Positions 21,893 to 31,081 of a stretch of DNA of 37,607 nucleotides are shown here, in pieces. Source of the stretch: Desulfuromonadales bacterium (GTDB taxonomy: Bacteria; Desulfobacterota; Desulfuromonadia; Desulfuromonadales; BM103); NCBI GenBank assembly GCA_027065695.1, contig JAMONP010000042.1, forward strand, positions 1 through 37,607, read 5' to 3'. The notes under the pieces were generated by a model. It was not told where the DNA came from, searched no databases, and was given only the letters and a program-made list of their open reading frames with translations. Both the position numbers and the translations under genes were made by a program. The stretch's first letter is position 1. Each line of letters starts with the position of its first letter.

Positions 21893-23299
21893 CTAAAATA
21901 TCGCCTTGGTTTGCCAATGCGGGAAATGTTTACGAACCAGAGCGTTCAGCTCGACTTCAAAATCAGAATAGCTGTGCTCGGCAACGACCTTATCCTGAGC
22001 TTTTTGCACTATCATTCCCGCACCGACGGTATTGTTGTTCACCCGGTCAATCAGAATAAAACTACCGGTACTTTTATTATCATCGTAACTATCCAGAGCC
22101 ACGGGAGCACTCAGGCTCAACCGGCAGTTACCGATTTCGTTTAACGCCAGTTGCTCTGCAGTGCCTTCTTGCATGGTATTGACATCTGTCCTGTGGTGGA
22201 TCGCAATGACCGTGGCATTAAGCAGCGTTGCAGCACGCTTGATATAGTAGGTATCACCAGGCTTGAGTGGTTCCTCCGCCATCCAGACAATATTAACATC
22301 CAGGTCGGCACCGACGTCAGGAATATCGCCTGTTTTGACAATCATGTCTCCCCGACCAATATCAATCTCGTCTTCCAGCGTGAGCGTCACCGCCTGCGGC
22401 ACAAACGCCTCAGCCAGTTCGCCATCATAGGTGACGATCGACTTCACACGCGAACTCTTGCGCGACGGCAGAACCGTAATTTCGTCACCAACAGCAATAA
22501 CGCCGGCGGCAATGGTGCCGCTGAAACCTCTGAAATTGAGATCGGGCCGATTGACATACTGCACCGGGAACCTGAAGTTGTCAAAGTTCTGGTCATCGGC
22601 AATAGGAACTGTCTCCAGAGTGGTCATCAATGATTCGCCCTGAAACCAGGGCGTCTTCTCACTCAAGGTGACCACATTGTCGCCACCCAGCGCTGTGATC
22701 GGCATGACGACAACATCTTTCAAACCCAGGCCGTGGGCAAAGGCCAGGTATTCTGCCTTGATGTCATCAAAAATCTGCCTGGAGAAACCTACCAGATCCA
22801 TTTTATTGATCGCCACCACGACATGTTTGATACCCATCATACGCACGATAAACGAATGCCGCCGAGTCTGGATCTGCACACCGTGCCGTGCATCAATCAG
22901 CAGGATTGCCAGATCGGCCGTTGAGGCCCCTGTCGCCATATTTCGAGTATATTGTTCATGGCCCGGGGTGTCAGCAATAATAAACTTTCGCTTGTCCGTT
23001 GAAAAGTATCGATAAGCAACATCAATCGTAATTCCCTGCTCACGCTCGCTCTGTAGACCATCCACCAGCAATGCCAGGTCCACCACTTTACCAGTAGTGC
23101 CCATTTTTTTGCTGTCCTTGACGATCGCTGCCATCTGGTCTTCATAAATCTGTTTCGAATCATGCAGCAGACGACCGATCAGGGTACTTTTGCCATCATC
23201 AACGCTGCCGCAAGTGATAAAACGCAGCAGTTCTTTATTCTCGTGCTGATGAAGATATTCGTCAATGTCGGTTTCAATCAAACTGGCTTGACTGGTCAT
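21893..23299 (-). CDS. cysN: Sulfate adenylyltransferase subunit 1 (GTPase)
   Basis: GTPase subunit of ATP sulfurylase, which drives adenylyl sulfate formation by GTP hydrolysis. The 468-residue protein is EF-Tu-like: P-loop [20 protein letters not shown] near residue 31, [37 protein letters not shown] around residue 112 and [10 protein letters not shown], followed by two beta-barrel domains. No C-terminal APS kinase (CysC) domain is attached, which fits the APS-type reductase in this operon. The ATG overlaps the cysD stop by one base. Confidence 0.95.
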   Translation of the reverse strand: MTSQASLIETDIDEYLHQHENKELLRFITCGSVDDGKSTLIGRLLHDSKQIYEDQMAAIVKDSKKMGTTGKVVDLALLVDGLQSEREQGITIDVAYRYFSTDKRKFIIADTPGHEQYTRNMATGASTADLAILLIDARHGVQIQTRRHSFIVRMMGIKHVVVAINKMDLVGFSRQIFDDIKAEYLAFAHGLGLKDVVVMPITALGGDNVVTLSEKTPWFQGESLMTTLETVPIADDQNFDNFRFPVQYVNRPDLNFRGFSGTIAAGVIAVGDEITVLPSRKSSRVKSIVTYDGELAEAFVPQAVTLTLEDEIDIGRGDMIVKTGDIPDVGADLDVNIVWMAEEPLKPGDTYYIKRAATLLNATVIAIHHRTDVNTMQEGTAEQLALNEIGNCRLSLSAPVALDSYDDNKSTGSFILIDRVNNNTVGAGMIVQKAQDKVVAEHSYSDFEVELNALVRKHFPHWQTKAIF

Positions 23300-24210
23300 T
23301 AGAAATAGCCCTCCACCTTCTTTTGCTCCATGGAACCAGCCTGATCACTATCGATAAGTCGTCCCTGCCTCTCGCTGGTTTTAGTCAACAACATCTCCTG
23401 GATAATCTCTGGCAGCGTCGTTGCATTGGATGCCACCGCGCCGGTCAGTGGATAGCAGCCCAAAGTGCGAAAACGGACTCTCTCCATGCTCACGACTTCG
23501 CCGTCATTAAGAGGAAAACGCTCATCATCGATCATGATCTTTACGCCGTCGCGCTCCACCACCGGGTGCTCCTGTGCAAAGTAGAGCGGCACGATGGGGA
23601 TATTCTCCAGATAGATATATTGCCATATATCCAGCTCTGTCCAGTTGGAGAGTGGGAACACCCGGATACTCTCACCTTTACGAACCTTGCCATTGTAGAT
23701 ATTCCAGAGTTCCGGACGTTGATTTTTAGGATCCCAGCGATGGTTTTTATCGCGAAACGAATAGATGCGTTCCTTGGCACGGCTTTTCTCTTCATCACGC
23801 CTGGCCCCTCCGAACACCGCGTCGAACTTGTACTTGTTCAGCACCTGTTTAAGGCCTTCTGTTTTCATCGTGTCAGTGTAAACCTTGCTGCCATGATCAA
23901 AAGGGTTGATATTTGCAGCAAGCCCTTCCTGGTTTGTGTGGACCAGAAGTTCCAGACCCAGTTCCTTGATCCGCTGATCACGAAAGCTGATCATTTCCTT
24001 GAATTTCCAGGTCGTGTCGACATGCACCATCGGAAAGGGCACTATGGAGGGATGAAAAGCCTTGATCGCCAAATGCAGCATGACTGCTGAATCCTTACCG
24101 ACAGAATAGAGCATGGCCGGATTGTCAAATTCGCTTACAACCTCGCGCATAATGTGAATTGACTCAGCTTCAAGACGTTTCAAATGACTTAGTTTCCTAT
24201 GCTTCTTCAA
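23299..24210 (-). CDS. cysD: Sulfate adenylyltransferase subunit 2
   Basis: Catalytic subunit of ATP sulfurylase, working with CysN. From a TTG at 24210 it has 303 residues, the usual CysD length. GGAGG lies exactly 6 bases upstream of that TTG; the longer frame would extend well into cysH. Features are [33 protein letters not shown] (PP-loop SVGKDSAVM), [47 protein letters not shown] and [13 protein letters not shown]. It overlaps the end of cysH by 14 bases. Confidence 0.93.
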   Translation of the reverse strand: MKKHRKLSHLKRLEAESIHIMREVVSEFDNPAMLYSVGKDSAVMLHLAIKAFHPSIVPFPMVHVDTTWKFKEMISFRDQRIKELGLELLVHTNQEGLAANINPFDHGSKVYTDTMKTEGLKQVLNKYKFDAVFGGARRDEEKSRAKERIYSFRDKNHRWDPKNQRPELWNIYNGKVRKGESIRVFPLSNWTELDIWQYIYLENIPIVPLYFAQEHPVVERDGVKIMIDDERFPLNDGEVVSMERVRFRTLGCYPLTGAVASNATTLPEIIQEMLLTKTSERQGRLIDSDQAGSMEQKKVEGYF

Positions 24211-24931
24211 GTGCCACCTCCCGATTGTTGCGGTGTAACCCGCATTCTTTATGTTGCGAATTTTCCCACCACCAGCGACCGTCTCTAACTGAACCGTCTT
24301 TTGGCACTGCCCTGGTACAGGGTGCACAACCGATGCTGGAGTAGTTTGCATCGTGCAGTTTGTTGTAAGGCACCTGGTTTTGCCTGATGTACTTCCAGAC
24401 CTCCTCTTCCGTCCAATAGATGAGAGGGTTTATTTTCAGGATGCCGTTGTCTTCATCAAACTCAACCAACCGGGTTTGCCGACGCGACTCGGACTGTTCT
24501 CGCCTCAGACCGGTAATCCAGCCATCAAGACCACTCAGTGCACGTTGTAAAGGCTCCACCTTGCGGTAATAACAACACAACTTACGGCTCTCAACACTGT
24601 CGTAGAAAAGGTTAAGACCTTTTTCGGCCACCATTTTCTCAACGTTGTCAGGACGCGGAAAATAGCTTTGCAGATTAATCTCAGGGTAATGGCCCCGGGT
24701 TTGATCGATCAGTTCATGGGTTTCTTCGGGCAGACGCCCCGTATCCAGAGTAAAGACTTTCGTCTGTGGATTTATTTTTGCAATAAAATCGGTCAAAACC
24801 TGATCTTCCGCTCCCATACTGGAGGCAAAACCAAGCGTCTTTCCGAAATGATTCAAAAAATAATCCAGAACAGCAGGGACATCATGCGAGCCCTGAAACC
24901 TCTGATTTAACCTGTCGACGATTTTTTCCAT
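24197..24931 (-). CDS. cysH: Adenylyl-sulfate (APS) reductase, assimilatory
   Basis: Reduces APS to sulfite with thioredoxin or similar. From ATG 24931 ([10 protein letters not shown]) it has 244 residues. It contains a PP-loop-like [43 protein letters not shown] and GCAPCTRAV. The Cys-Cys plus CxxC pairs are the 4Fe-4S ligands that mark APS reductases rather than PAPS reductases. The C-terminal KECGLH carries the catalytic Cys. The absence of cysC next to cysDN agrees. The frame stays open to 25060 but overlaps the preceding gene. Confidence 0.92.
   Translation of the reverse strand: MEKIVDRLNQRFQGSHDVPAVLDYFLNHFGKTLGFASSMGAEDQVLTDFIAKINPQTKVFTLDTGRLPEETHELIDQTRGHYPEINLQSYFPRPDNVEKMVAEKGLNLFYDSVESRKLCCYYRKVEPLQRALSGLDGWITGLRREQSESRRQTRLVEFDEDNGILKINPLIYWTEEEVWKYIRQNQVPYNKLHDANYSSIGCAPCTRAVPKDGSVRDGRWWWENSQHKECGLHRNNREVALEEA
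24217..24221 (-). promoter_or_regulatory. Ribosome-binding site deciding the cysD TTG start
   Basis: GGAGG on the minus strand, 6 bases before TTG 24210, inside the 3' end of cysH. Confidence 0.6.
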
Positions 24932-24953
24932 TATGGCTCCCGTTGTCAGGCTG

Positions 24954-25184
24954 CTAGATCTGGTACTCAATCGGTTTTTCTTCAATCCGGCCAAAGCTGG
25001 CTTTATTCCAGGCCCGTTCATGCAGGTAATAGAGCACCAGCTTAGTGAAGACTTCGACAAGCCCTATGGATAGAGCCATCGAGATATTACCGGTCACAAA
25101 AAAAGCGATCACCATGGTGTCCACGGTGCCGGTTATGCGCCAGGAGATGGTTTTCACGAGACTTCTCGTGGCCTTTTCCTTCAC
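24954..25184 (-). CDS. DUF2061 membrane protein
   Basis: 76 residues from GTG 25184 with GGAGG 6 bases upstream. KATRSLVKTISWRITGTVDT at the start, two hydrophobic segments (MVIAFFVTG and MALSIGLVEVFTKLVLYYL) and HERAWNKASFG are the DUF2061 pattern. Such small membrane proteins are often found next to sulfate-assimilation genes. Function unknown; it leads the operon, 22 bases before cysH. Confidence 0.85.
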   Translation of the reverse strand: MKEKATRSLVKTISWRITGTVDTMVIAFFVTGNISMALSIGLVEVFTKLVLYYLHERAWNKASFGRIEEKPIEYQI

Positions 25185-25600
25185 TTATTCCTCCATCTTT
25201 TTTATTGCAACTGTTCCTTCAACTTTTCCGTCAGACAAGATGCAGAACAAATTACAATAGCCCGAGGAAAACTATTCTACGCATGATTGCAGGACAATAA
25301 ATAAACGTACAAGCAAATACACCGTTAGATAGCGAGACTTTTAACACAGTGTACCTGAGCTGTAAACCGTTATTTACAAAAAGTACTTACACGAGCTATC
25401 AGCGGTAGTTTGTTCCACGTATTCGCAAACGGCCTTACGGCAACCTGTGGAGCAAAAATCGCATTTACCAATTTAAGTGCATTGGCTGTGCTTACAACGA
25501 AGTTAGCATAAGGGAAAAGTACAAATATGGAGAGACGAACAGGAGGAATCGGCAAATTGGGGCAACGAAACAATGACAAAAGCTCTACGGAGGATACACC
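25185..25600. other. AT-rich spacer between cys operon and regulator
   Basis: About 415 bases. It must hold the promoter of the cys operon (a TAGAAT-like -10 is visible on the minus strand near 25273 but without a convincing -35). A plus-strand open frame at about 25406-25573 has a CxxC motif but no start codon. I see no clear riboswitch or terminator. Confidence 0.4.
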
Positions 25601-28402
25601 CTAAACCTTTACTGTCTTGTAGAGAAAATTTTTAAATTTATAGAATCTGCGCTGCTCATCGGCATCTTGACTGTGTGGATCGCAGGCGTTGAGTGCAAGA
25701 GCAATATCAGGCATGTTGCGGGCACCGCCACGACGAGTTTCTTCAACCAACATCCGCACCGTATCGCGAGTCAGTTGGTTATCGATAAACGGCTTGTGAA
25801 CCACACCCCAGAAATCACCTTCCCCTGACTGCAAAGCGGCTTGCATGCTTCGAAGTGGATCCCGTACCAGATTCTTGGGAGACCCGGACTGTGGACTATT
25901 TTGCAAAGCTCGTCTGAGATCATCGCCAGAAATGACTGGACCCTGGCGAAATAGCAGGGCGCGCAACAGGATCGAGCGCAACTCACGTATATTTCCCGTA
26001 TAGTTATGCTGTACAAGTAGCTTTTGGGCCTCCGAGTTGATCGAGGGGACCTGGTCAATTGACTCATCAGCAAGATGATAGGTACGGTAGAGTTGACCAA
26101 GAAAGTGAACCGCCAGATCAGGGATATCCTCCCGCCTCTCATTGAGCGAGGGCACCGCAATAGTAAGTTCCGACAGACGATGATAGAGATCGGCACGAAA
26201 GCGCCCTTCGGCAATCAGGCGTGGCAAATCCTGATTGGTGGCGGCAACCATCAGCACCCGCGCAAAGCGGGTCTGGTTCTCACCGAGACGGACGAACCCG
26301 CCATTATCGAGAAAACGCAACAGCTGCACCTGGGTCTTCGGATCAGCATCGCCAATCTCATCAAGAAACACCACACCACCACTGGCTTCTTCGATAATCC
26401 CGCAGCGGTCGGCATGGGCGCCGGTAAACGCCCCACGTTTATGACCAAAGAGTTCCGAGTAGGTTAACTCGCCACTGTAGGCGGCGATATTGGTTTTGGT
26501 GATCGGCAATTCTCCGTTTACACCTGCCTTGGCTCGATACAGTTCATTGAGGCGAGTGTATATATTGTTAAAGAGAAACTCTTTACCGCTGCCGGTGTCC
26601 CCGGTTATAAGCAGAGTCGGCAGGCCGAGGGTCGCCTCGCGCAGGTCGGCCTGCTGCCACATGAGAATACGCCGCGACAGAGGTGGCGTGATGGTCTCAA
26701 TGGTCGAGACGATTTCCCGGGCCTTGCTTGAATTGCCGATAATGTTACCGAGGCGATACGATGAAATTTTCGGATCGCGGTAGGTTACATCGGTCCGCAG
26801 GCGCTGGACTTCGGAGGTTAGCCGCTCGATCTGCAACAAACCAGCCAGATGACGGGCGATCATCTGCACAATAATCTGCAGGATGCGCTGGTGTTCATCG
26901 GTAAAATAGTGCGGAGTCAGACTGTTCAGGCAAACCACGGCCAAAACCTGCTCTTCCACAGACACCGGCACGGCGATCTCGCTGCGAATTACCCGCGTCA
27001 CCTGCCGGTAAAAGCCCTCTTCGGACAATTCCTGGAAAGCATCATCTATGATCATCGGCTGCCGTGTTGATGCGACATAGCCCGTCAGGCTGCGCTCGGC
27101 ACGCGGCAGTTCAGTGCCACCGATGCGCATGAGCGGGATATTCTTCTTCAACCATTCCTTGCTCTTGGCGCCAACCAGTGTGCCGTTTTCCTCCTCGACA
27201 ATCAGCCAGGTGTTGCCATCGCGTTCCTCGATCAGGGCAATACTGCCAGTATCGGCACCTATCAGCTCAGTTGCCTTGGCCAGCACCCGATTCAGGAAGG
27301 GCTGAATCCCTGCGAAGTGCTCCTGGAGCAGATCGTTGATTTCCGAGAGCACCTGAATCTCCATATGCTCATCACCGATCTCCTGGATCACCCGCTGGGC
27401 CATCTCGGCGTGGGCCTCCAGGAGGCCCTGCTCAAAATCGCTGAAGCGATAAGGCTCTCGAGTAAAGTAGTTGACCAGACAGGTGATCCGGCGCGTACGA
27501 CCATCGTAGCGCGGCACCACAAAGAGAGAGGTCAGACCGATCTTCTCGGTAAGATAACGTTTTTGCAGCGATTGCGCTTTGAGGCTGGGGAAGTAGAGGG
27601 GCCGCAGCAGGGCTTCATCGGTAATCACGCCCTCTTTACTTATATATGGGGAAAGTAAAGACTTGCCAGAGCTCAGATCAATCAATTTTTCATCTTCATA
27701 CAGACGCTGGATTTCCCGATCCTTGGCATAAGAGGCGAGAACCTGCAGGCCCTGGCCTTCACCCGCTGCACCGATGCGCGACGGCACCAGCACCGACGCC
27801 AGAGAGAGCTTATCGATCAGACGCACTGCTGAACGCACCATGGTGCGAGCCGCCTCTTTCTTTTTCGATTCGTCGACGCGTCGCGCCACGATGATCTGCT
27901 GGTGATATTTACGTGCCTGATCAAGAACCGGGGCCACCATTTCCAGAAAACCACGTAACGCCAGGCGACTCTCATCATCAAGAGTACTGCCGCTCCTGAT
28001 GCTGTCGATACATATGACGCCGATGGAACGCCCTTTGTGTACCAGCGGCAACTGAGTTGAGGCCACCAGGCCAAAATCCTCGGCAAGTTGCCGGGCCCGG
28101 GTTGGCAAATGCTCCCGATCGGTAAACTCAGCATCCTGCTGATCAATGTAGACTCTGGAAACCAGGTAATTTTCATCCGTGAGGGCAAAGACATATTTGC
28201 GGACCACCTGTCGGGTGCGCCCCCTTGCCAACACACAACTCAAGATGCCGCCGGTCAGGTCCTCAAGATAGAACCGAAAGCGCGGCTGGTGAGTAATCAG
28301 AGGAACCGCTTCACCAATTTCATGCAGAATATCAGCAAGGTTCTCTTTGCCATAACTCTTGATCTTCTGCAGATATTCTTCAACCCGTGTCGAGAACCCC
28401 AT
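25601..28402 (-). CDS. GAF-domain sigma-54-dependent transcriptional activator
   Basis: 933 residues. The first 550 or so hold sensory GAF-type domains: about residues 30-180, a degenerate one at about 190-345, and 370-535, with the coiled segment DESKKKEAARTMVRSAVRL between the first two. A sigma-54 AAA+ domain follows: Walker A ITGDTGSGKEF near residue 600, ELFGHKRGAFTGAH (the GAFTGA sigma-54 contact loop, intact) near 655, Walker B GGVVFLDEIGD near 674, VAATNQDLPRL and the arginine-finger region GRFRADLYHRLSEL. The C-terminal 130 residues show no obvious Fis-type helix-turn-helix. It diverges from a SpoIIE-type phosphatase gene. Signal and target genes cannot be read from sequence. Confidence 0.88.
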   Translation of the reverse strand: MGFSTRVEEYLQKIKSYGKENLADILHEIGEAVPLITHQPRFRFYLEDLTGGILSCVLARGRTRQVVRKYVFALTDENYLVSRVYIDQQDAEFTDREHLPTRARQLAEDFGLVASTQLPLVHKGRSIGVICIDSIRSGSTLDDESRLALRGFLEMVAPVLDQARKYHQQIIVARRVDESKKKEAARTMVRSAVRLIDKLSLASVLVPSRIGAAGEGQGLQVLASYAKDREIQRLYEDEKLIDLSSGKSLLSPYISKEGVITDEALLRPLYFPSLKAQSLQKRYLTEKIGLTSLFVVPRYDGRTRRITCLVNYFTREPYRFSDFEQGLLEAHAEMAQRVIQEIGDEHMEIQVLSEINDLLQEHFAGIQPFLNRVLAKATELIGADTGSIALIEERDGNTWLIVEEENGTLVGAKSKEWLKKNIPLMRIGGTELPRAERSLTGYVASTRQPMIIDDAFQELSEEGFYRQVTRVIRSEIAVPVSVEEQVLAVVCLNSLTPHYFTDEHQRILQIIVQMIARHLAGLLQIERLTSEVQRLRTDVTYRDPKISSYRLGNIIGNSSKAREIVSTIETITPPLSRRILMWQQADLREATLGLPTLLITGDTGSGKEFLFNNIYTRLNELYRAKAGVNGELPITKTNIAAYSGELTYSELFGHKRGAFTGAHADRCGIIEEASGGVVFLDEIGDADPKTQVQLLRFLDNGGFVRLGENQTRFARVLMVAATNQDLPRLIAEGRFRADLYHRLSELTIAVPSLNERREDIPDLAVHFLGQLYRTYHLADESIDQVPSINSEAQKLLVQHNYTGNIRELRSILLRALLFRQGPVISGDDLRRALQNSPQSGSPKNLVRDPLRSMQAALQSGEGDFWGVVHKPFIDNQLTRDTVRMLVEETRRGGARNMPDIALALNACDPHSQDADEQRRFYKFKNFLYKTVKV

Positions 28403-28415
28403 ATAAATACTCCCT

Positions 28416-28474
28416 GAGTAGCTTTTTCACACCTGAGTAGACTTTTTACACCAAGAGTAGCTTTTCTACACTCG
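28416..28474. repeat. Three direct repeats, 19-20 base period
   Basis: Copies start at 28416, 28435 and 28455. Each begins GAGTAG and continues (A)CTTTT..ACAC. The last has partial dyad symmetry (GAGTAG..CTACACTC). They lie just upstream of the sigma-54 activator start and look like operator sites spaced about two helix turns apart. Confidence 0.65.
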
Positions 28475-28499
28475 AAGTCTAGCCTGTTTCATGATTGCG

Positions 28500-28539
28500 G
28501 TCAAAGCCCGGTGTTTGTTGTCAAAACCCGATACTTGCT
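28500..28539. repeat. Two direct repeats, 20 base period
   Basis: GTCAAAGCCCGGTGTTTGTT at 28500-28519 and GTCAAAACCCGATACTTGCT at 28520-28539 share GTCAAA.CCCG.T..TTG. They lie 58 bases before the phosphatase start, on the same helical period as the array at 28416-28474. Confidence 0.6.
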
Positions 28540-28596
28540 ATCTGCGCATTTTTCATTAATACTGTGATGGGTATAGACATAAAGAAAAGGTCAATT

Positions 28597-29775
28597 ATGC
28601 CCCAGCAGATCCTGGTCATTTCACCCGACAAAGAAGCAAGCCAAAGTCTTTATGATGACTTGCACGTGCTGGGTTATCCGACAACCTGCGCCATAAATCT
28701 CACCAGGCCATCTTCTCAGGAGCATCGTCCGACCCTTTGCGTCATCGACCTGCAACTCAGCCGCGACGGTGATAGCGAACAATGGGAGGCCTGGCTACAG
28801 GACTGTTTCACAACCCATACAGCTTGTCTGGCCTTCGATAGTTCGGCACAACCGGATCGGGACACCTTAGCCAGACTTGAACCACTCAGTGATATCCTTA
28901 CCACCCCGCAGAATCAGGCTCTCCTGGCTGGTAAGATTCACAGCCTGCTCACTATCCGCAAAATAACCATAAAACTCGAGGCAACCCGCCATCAGCTCGC
29001 CCACTATCAGGGAGAACTTCAGGAGGCTCTGGAATCTGCAGCGCATATTCAACGCAGCCTGATCCCGAAACAGCAACCAAGCTACTACAACCTACAGTAT
29101 TCGTGGCAATACATACCATGCAAGCAGGTTGGCGGGGACCTGTTTAACATCATTCAGCTCGATGAGCAGACCGTCATGACCTACCTGGTGGACGTCAGCG
29201 GCCACGGTATCTCTTCAGCCATGGTCACAGTTTCCGTACATCAAAGCCTGTCGTTGCACACCGGACAACTTGTCAAAAGACCAACGGATCACCCGCCCTT
29301 CTATGAAATCACCCCTCCCTGGGCCGTCTTGCAGGAGCTTGAAACCGAGTATCCCTTTGAACGCTTCGAGGAGTTCTTCACCATCAGCTACTTACTGATC
29401 AACCCTCATACCGGCCAACTTCGCTACTGTAATGCCGGGCATCCGCCCCCTTTACTCTTGCGCAAAGACGGTAGGGTCGAACGCCTGGCTGCAGGAGGCA
29501 CGGTGATAGGTGTCGGAAAACTGGTTGATTTCGTGGATGGTGAAGCCTGCCTGAAGCCTGGAGACCGGCTCTTCATGTATACCGACGGTATCACCGACCA
29601 TCTTGGCAAGGAAGATGAAGCCTATGGCGAAGAACGCTTACTTAAACAACTCTTGACCCAGAGAAACAAGCCGTTTGACGACGTCATCCGTGACACTCTG
29701 ATCGCCCTGCGCGAATTTGGCGGCAGCACCCTGCCAATCGATGATGTCACCCTGATCGGTATGGAGTTCAGATAA
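28597..29775 (+). CDS. Receiver-like / SpoIIE (PP2C-type) serine phosphatase
   Basis: 392 residues from ATG 28597 (AAAGG about 9 bases upstream), preferred over upstream in-frame ATGs that lack ribosome sites. Residues 1-120 form a receiver-like domain (QILVISPDKEASQSLYDDL, CVIDLQLSRDG). A coiled linker around 125-155 (EATRHQLAHYQGELQEALES) leads into an RsbU/SpoIIE phosphatase domain. Its metal-site motifs are KQVGGDLFNI, VDVSGHGISSAMV, YCNAGHPPPLLL, FMYTDGITDHLG and DDVTLIGMEF. It probably dephosphorylates an anti-sigma-factor antagonist or similar partner; none is in the window. The divergent sigma-54 activator is a likely partner in regulation. Confidence 0.88.
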   Translation: MPQQILVISPDKEASQSLYDDLHVLGYPTTCAINLTRPSSQEHRPTLCVIDLQLSRDGDSEQWEAWLQDCFTTHTACLAFDSSAQPDRDTLARLEPLSDILTTPQNQALLAGKIHSLLTIRKITIKLEATRHQLAHYQGELQEALESAAHIQRSLIPKQQPSYYNLQYSWQYIPCKQVGGDLFNIIQLDEQTVMTYLVDVSGHGISSAMVTVSVHQSLSLHTGQLVKRPTDHPPFYEITPPWAVLQELETEYPFERFEEFFTISYLLINPHTGQLRYCNAGHPPPLLLRKDGRVERLAAGGTVIGVGKLVDFVDGEACLKPGDRLFMYTDGITDHLGKEDEAYGEERLLKQLLTQRNKPFDDVIRDTLIALREFGGSTLPIDDVTLIGMEFR

Positions 29776-29875
29776 GCGCCATTCCTTGACAAGTCTAAAT
29801 AAATTACGAACCCTGGCCCGCTGCCAATTTTAATGTGTATACCTCATCTTAGGGCTGATTTTGCTTGCATGGCTA

Positions 29876-29884
29876 TGCTAGAAT
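29876..29884 (+). promoter_or_regulatory. Possible extended -10 promoter of rnhA
   Basis: TGCTAGAAT, an extended -10 (TG-N-TAGAAT), lies about 43 bases before the rnhA ATG. No good -35 is seen. Confidence 0.35.
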
Positions 29885-29926
29885 ATCGAAGCTGTTAATC
29901 GTTTAACCCTCTAATTAGTGAGCTTT

Positions 29927-30427
29927 ATGTCCAGACCAGACACAGATATTGTAGAAAACACAGGCCTCGTAGAAATCTTCTCAGACGGAGCCTGCTCCGG
30001 CAACCCGGGACCGGGAGGTTGGGGAACCCTGCTGCGTTGCGGGGATTGTGAAAAAGAGCTCTCCGGTTATGATCCCGAGACCACCAACAATCGCATGGAA
30101 CTACTTGGCGCGATTGCCGGATTCGAGGCACTGACGCGTCCCTGTCAGGTCGAGCTGACTACTGATTCGCAATATGTCAAAAAGGGCATAACCGAGTGGA
30201 TCGAGGGTTGGGTCAAGCGCGGCTGGAGAAATTCCAAGAAGAAACCGGTTGCCAACCGCGACCTCTGGGAACGCCTTTTGGAACTGACTGAGCCACACCA
30301 GGTTGAATGGCACTGGGTGCGTGGTCATGACGGCCATGCCGAAAATGAGCGTTGTGACGCATTGGCCAGAGCGGCCATTGAGACGGGGGCCAGAGCGGCC
30401 ATTGAAACGGGCATGGCTGACCTTTGA
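29927..30427 (+). CDS. rnhA: Ribonuclease HI
   Basis: Cuts RNA in RNA-DNA hybrids. 166 residues from ATG 29927 (an in-frame GTG lies at 29918; neither has a strong ribosome site). All four acidic catalytic residues are visible: [38 protein letters not shown] and [14 protein letters not shown]. The core ends at ALARAAIE. Beyond it the C-terminus carries an in-frame tandem duplication of eight residues (ARAAIETG twice). Confidence 0.95.
   Translation: MSRPDTDIVENTGLVEIFSDGACSGNPGPGGWGTLLRCGDCEKELSGYDPETTNNRMELLGAIAGFEALTRPCQVELTTDSQYVKKGITEWIEGWVKRGWRNSKKKPVANRDLWERLLELTEPHQVEWHWVRGHDGHAENERCDALARAAIETGARAAIETGMADL
30364..30411 (+). repeat. 24-base tandem duplication at the end of rnhA
   Basis: 30364-30387 and 30388-30411 are identical except for one G/A difference. 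The duplication keeps frame and lengthens the RNase HI tail by eight residues. Confidence 0.9.
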
Positions 30428-30471
30428 AAGCTAATAGTATGGCTATTTATTGGCCATTGTAGTAAACATGC

Positions 30472-30485
30472 ACCGATTAATCGGT
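30472..30485. promoter_or_regulatory. Palindrome after rnhA, weak terminator or operator
   Basis: ACCGATTAATCGGT is a perfect 14-base palindrome followed on the plus strand by TTTTGT. The short, AU-rich stem makes a terminator doubtful; a binding site upstream of nuoA is the alternative. Confidence 0.3.
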
Positions 30486-30592
30486 TTTGTGATAGATTTT
30501 GTTAAGCTCAACTGTTTCCTGTGATGTTTCGGTGCTTCAGAAAGGCCGTAAGCTGATTTAATTTTAAATCGTGGAAGAGCTGTTTACTTGCT

Positions 30593-31081
30593 ATGACACC
30601 TGAGACCACCTCATCACAACTAATGGCGACACCACCTAATTTCGAGTCGTATCTGGCACTGGGGATTTACGTTGGCATCGCTGTTTTTCTGATTGCAGTC
30701 CTCCTGCTGCTCTCTTGGGGGCTCGGCCACAAGACCCGCTCCCGGCAGAAACAGGAACCCTACGAATCGGGGCTCCTTCCCGTCGACAATGCCCGCCTTA
30801 AAGGACCGGTGCCCTTCTACCTGGTCGCCATCTTTTTTGTTATCTTCGACGTCGAAGTGATCTTTGTCGCCTCCTGGGCGGTTGCTTCCGACCAACTTGG
30901 CTGGCCTGGCTTCGCCCACGTCTGTTTCTTTATCTTCATTCTCTTTCTCGGCCTGGTGCATATCTGGAAAACCGGTGGCCTCGACTGGGAACCACGGGCG
31001 CAACGTGAAGGCCGCAGGAAGCGGAATGATCAACGCCGGACCCATAACAATCCGAGCAAGGCGCAGGAGAGGCTCACGTGA
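30593..31081 (+). CDS. nuoA: NADH-quinone oxidoreductase subunit A
   Basis: Small membrane subunit of complex I, 162 residues. It has three membrane helices, at about residues 20-43, 72-96 and 104-126. The conserved loop and helix are [20 protein letters not shown] and [15 protein letters not shown], whose acidic residues belong to the quinone/proton path. The C-terminus ([16 protein letters not shown]) is an unusually basic extension. It overlaps nuoBCD by GTGA. First gene of the nuo operon seen here, 165 bases after rnhA. Confidence 0.93.
   Translation: MTPETTSSQLMATPPNFESYLALGIYVGIAVFLIAVLLLLSWGLGHKTRSRQKQEPYESGLLPVDNARLKGPVPFYLVAIFFVIFDVEVIFVASWAVASDQLGWPGFAHVCFFIFILFLGLVHIWKTGGLDWEPRAQREGRRKRNDQRRTHNNPSKAQERLT

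Noticed and set aside
24931-25060. Longer cysH start (43 extra residues)
   Set aside because: The extension overlaps the DUF2061 gene and is out of character; [10 protein letters not shown] at 24931 matches the family start.
25370-25579. 69-codon minus-strand ORF
   Set aside because: No ribosome site, no recognisable motif, Val/Phe/Asn-rich composition of AT-rich spacer DNA.
28416-28539. CRISPR array
   Set aside because: Only three and two short, imperfect copies of 19-20 bases with no spacers and no cas genes.
29776-30592. Sigma-54 (-24/-12) promoters near the activator or before nuoA
   Set aside because: I looked for TGGCAC-N5-TTGC in these spacers and found no good match.
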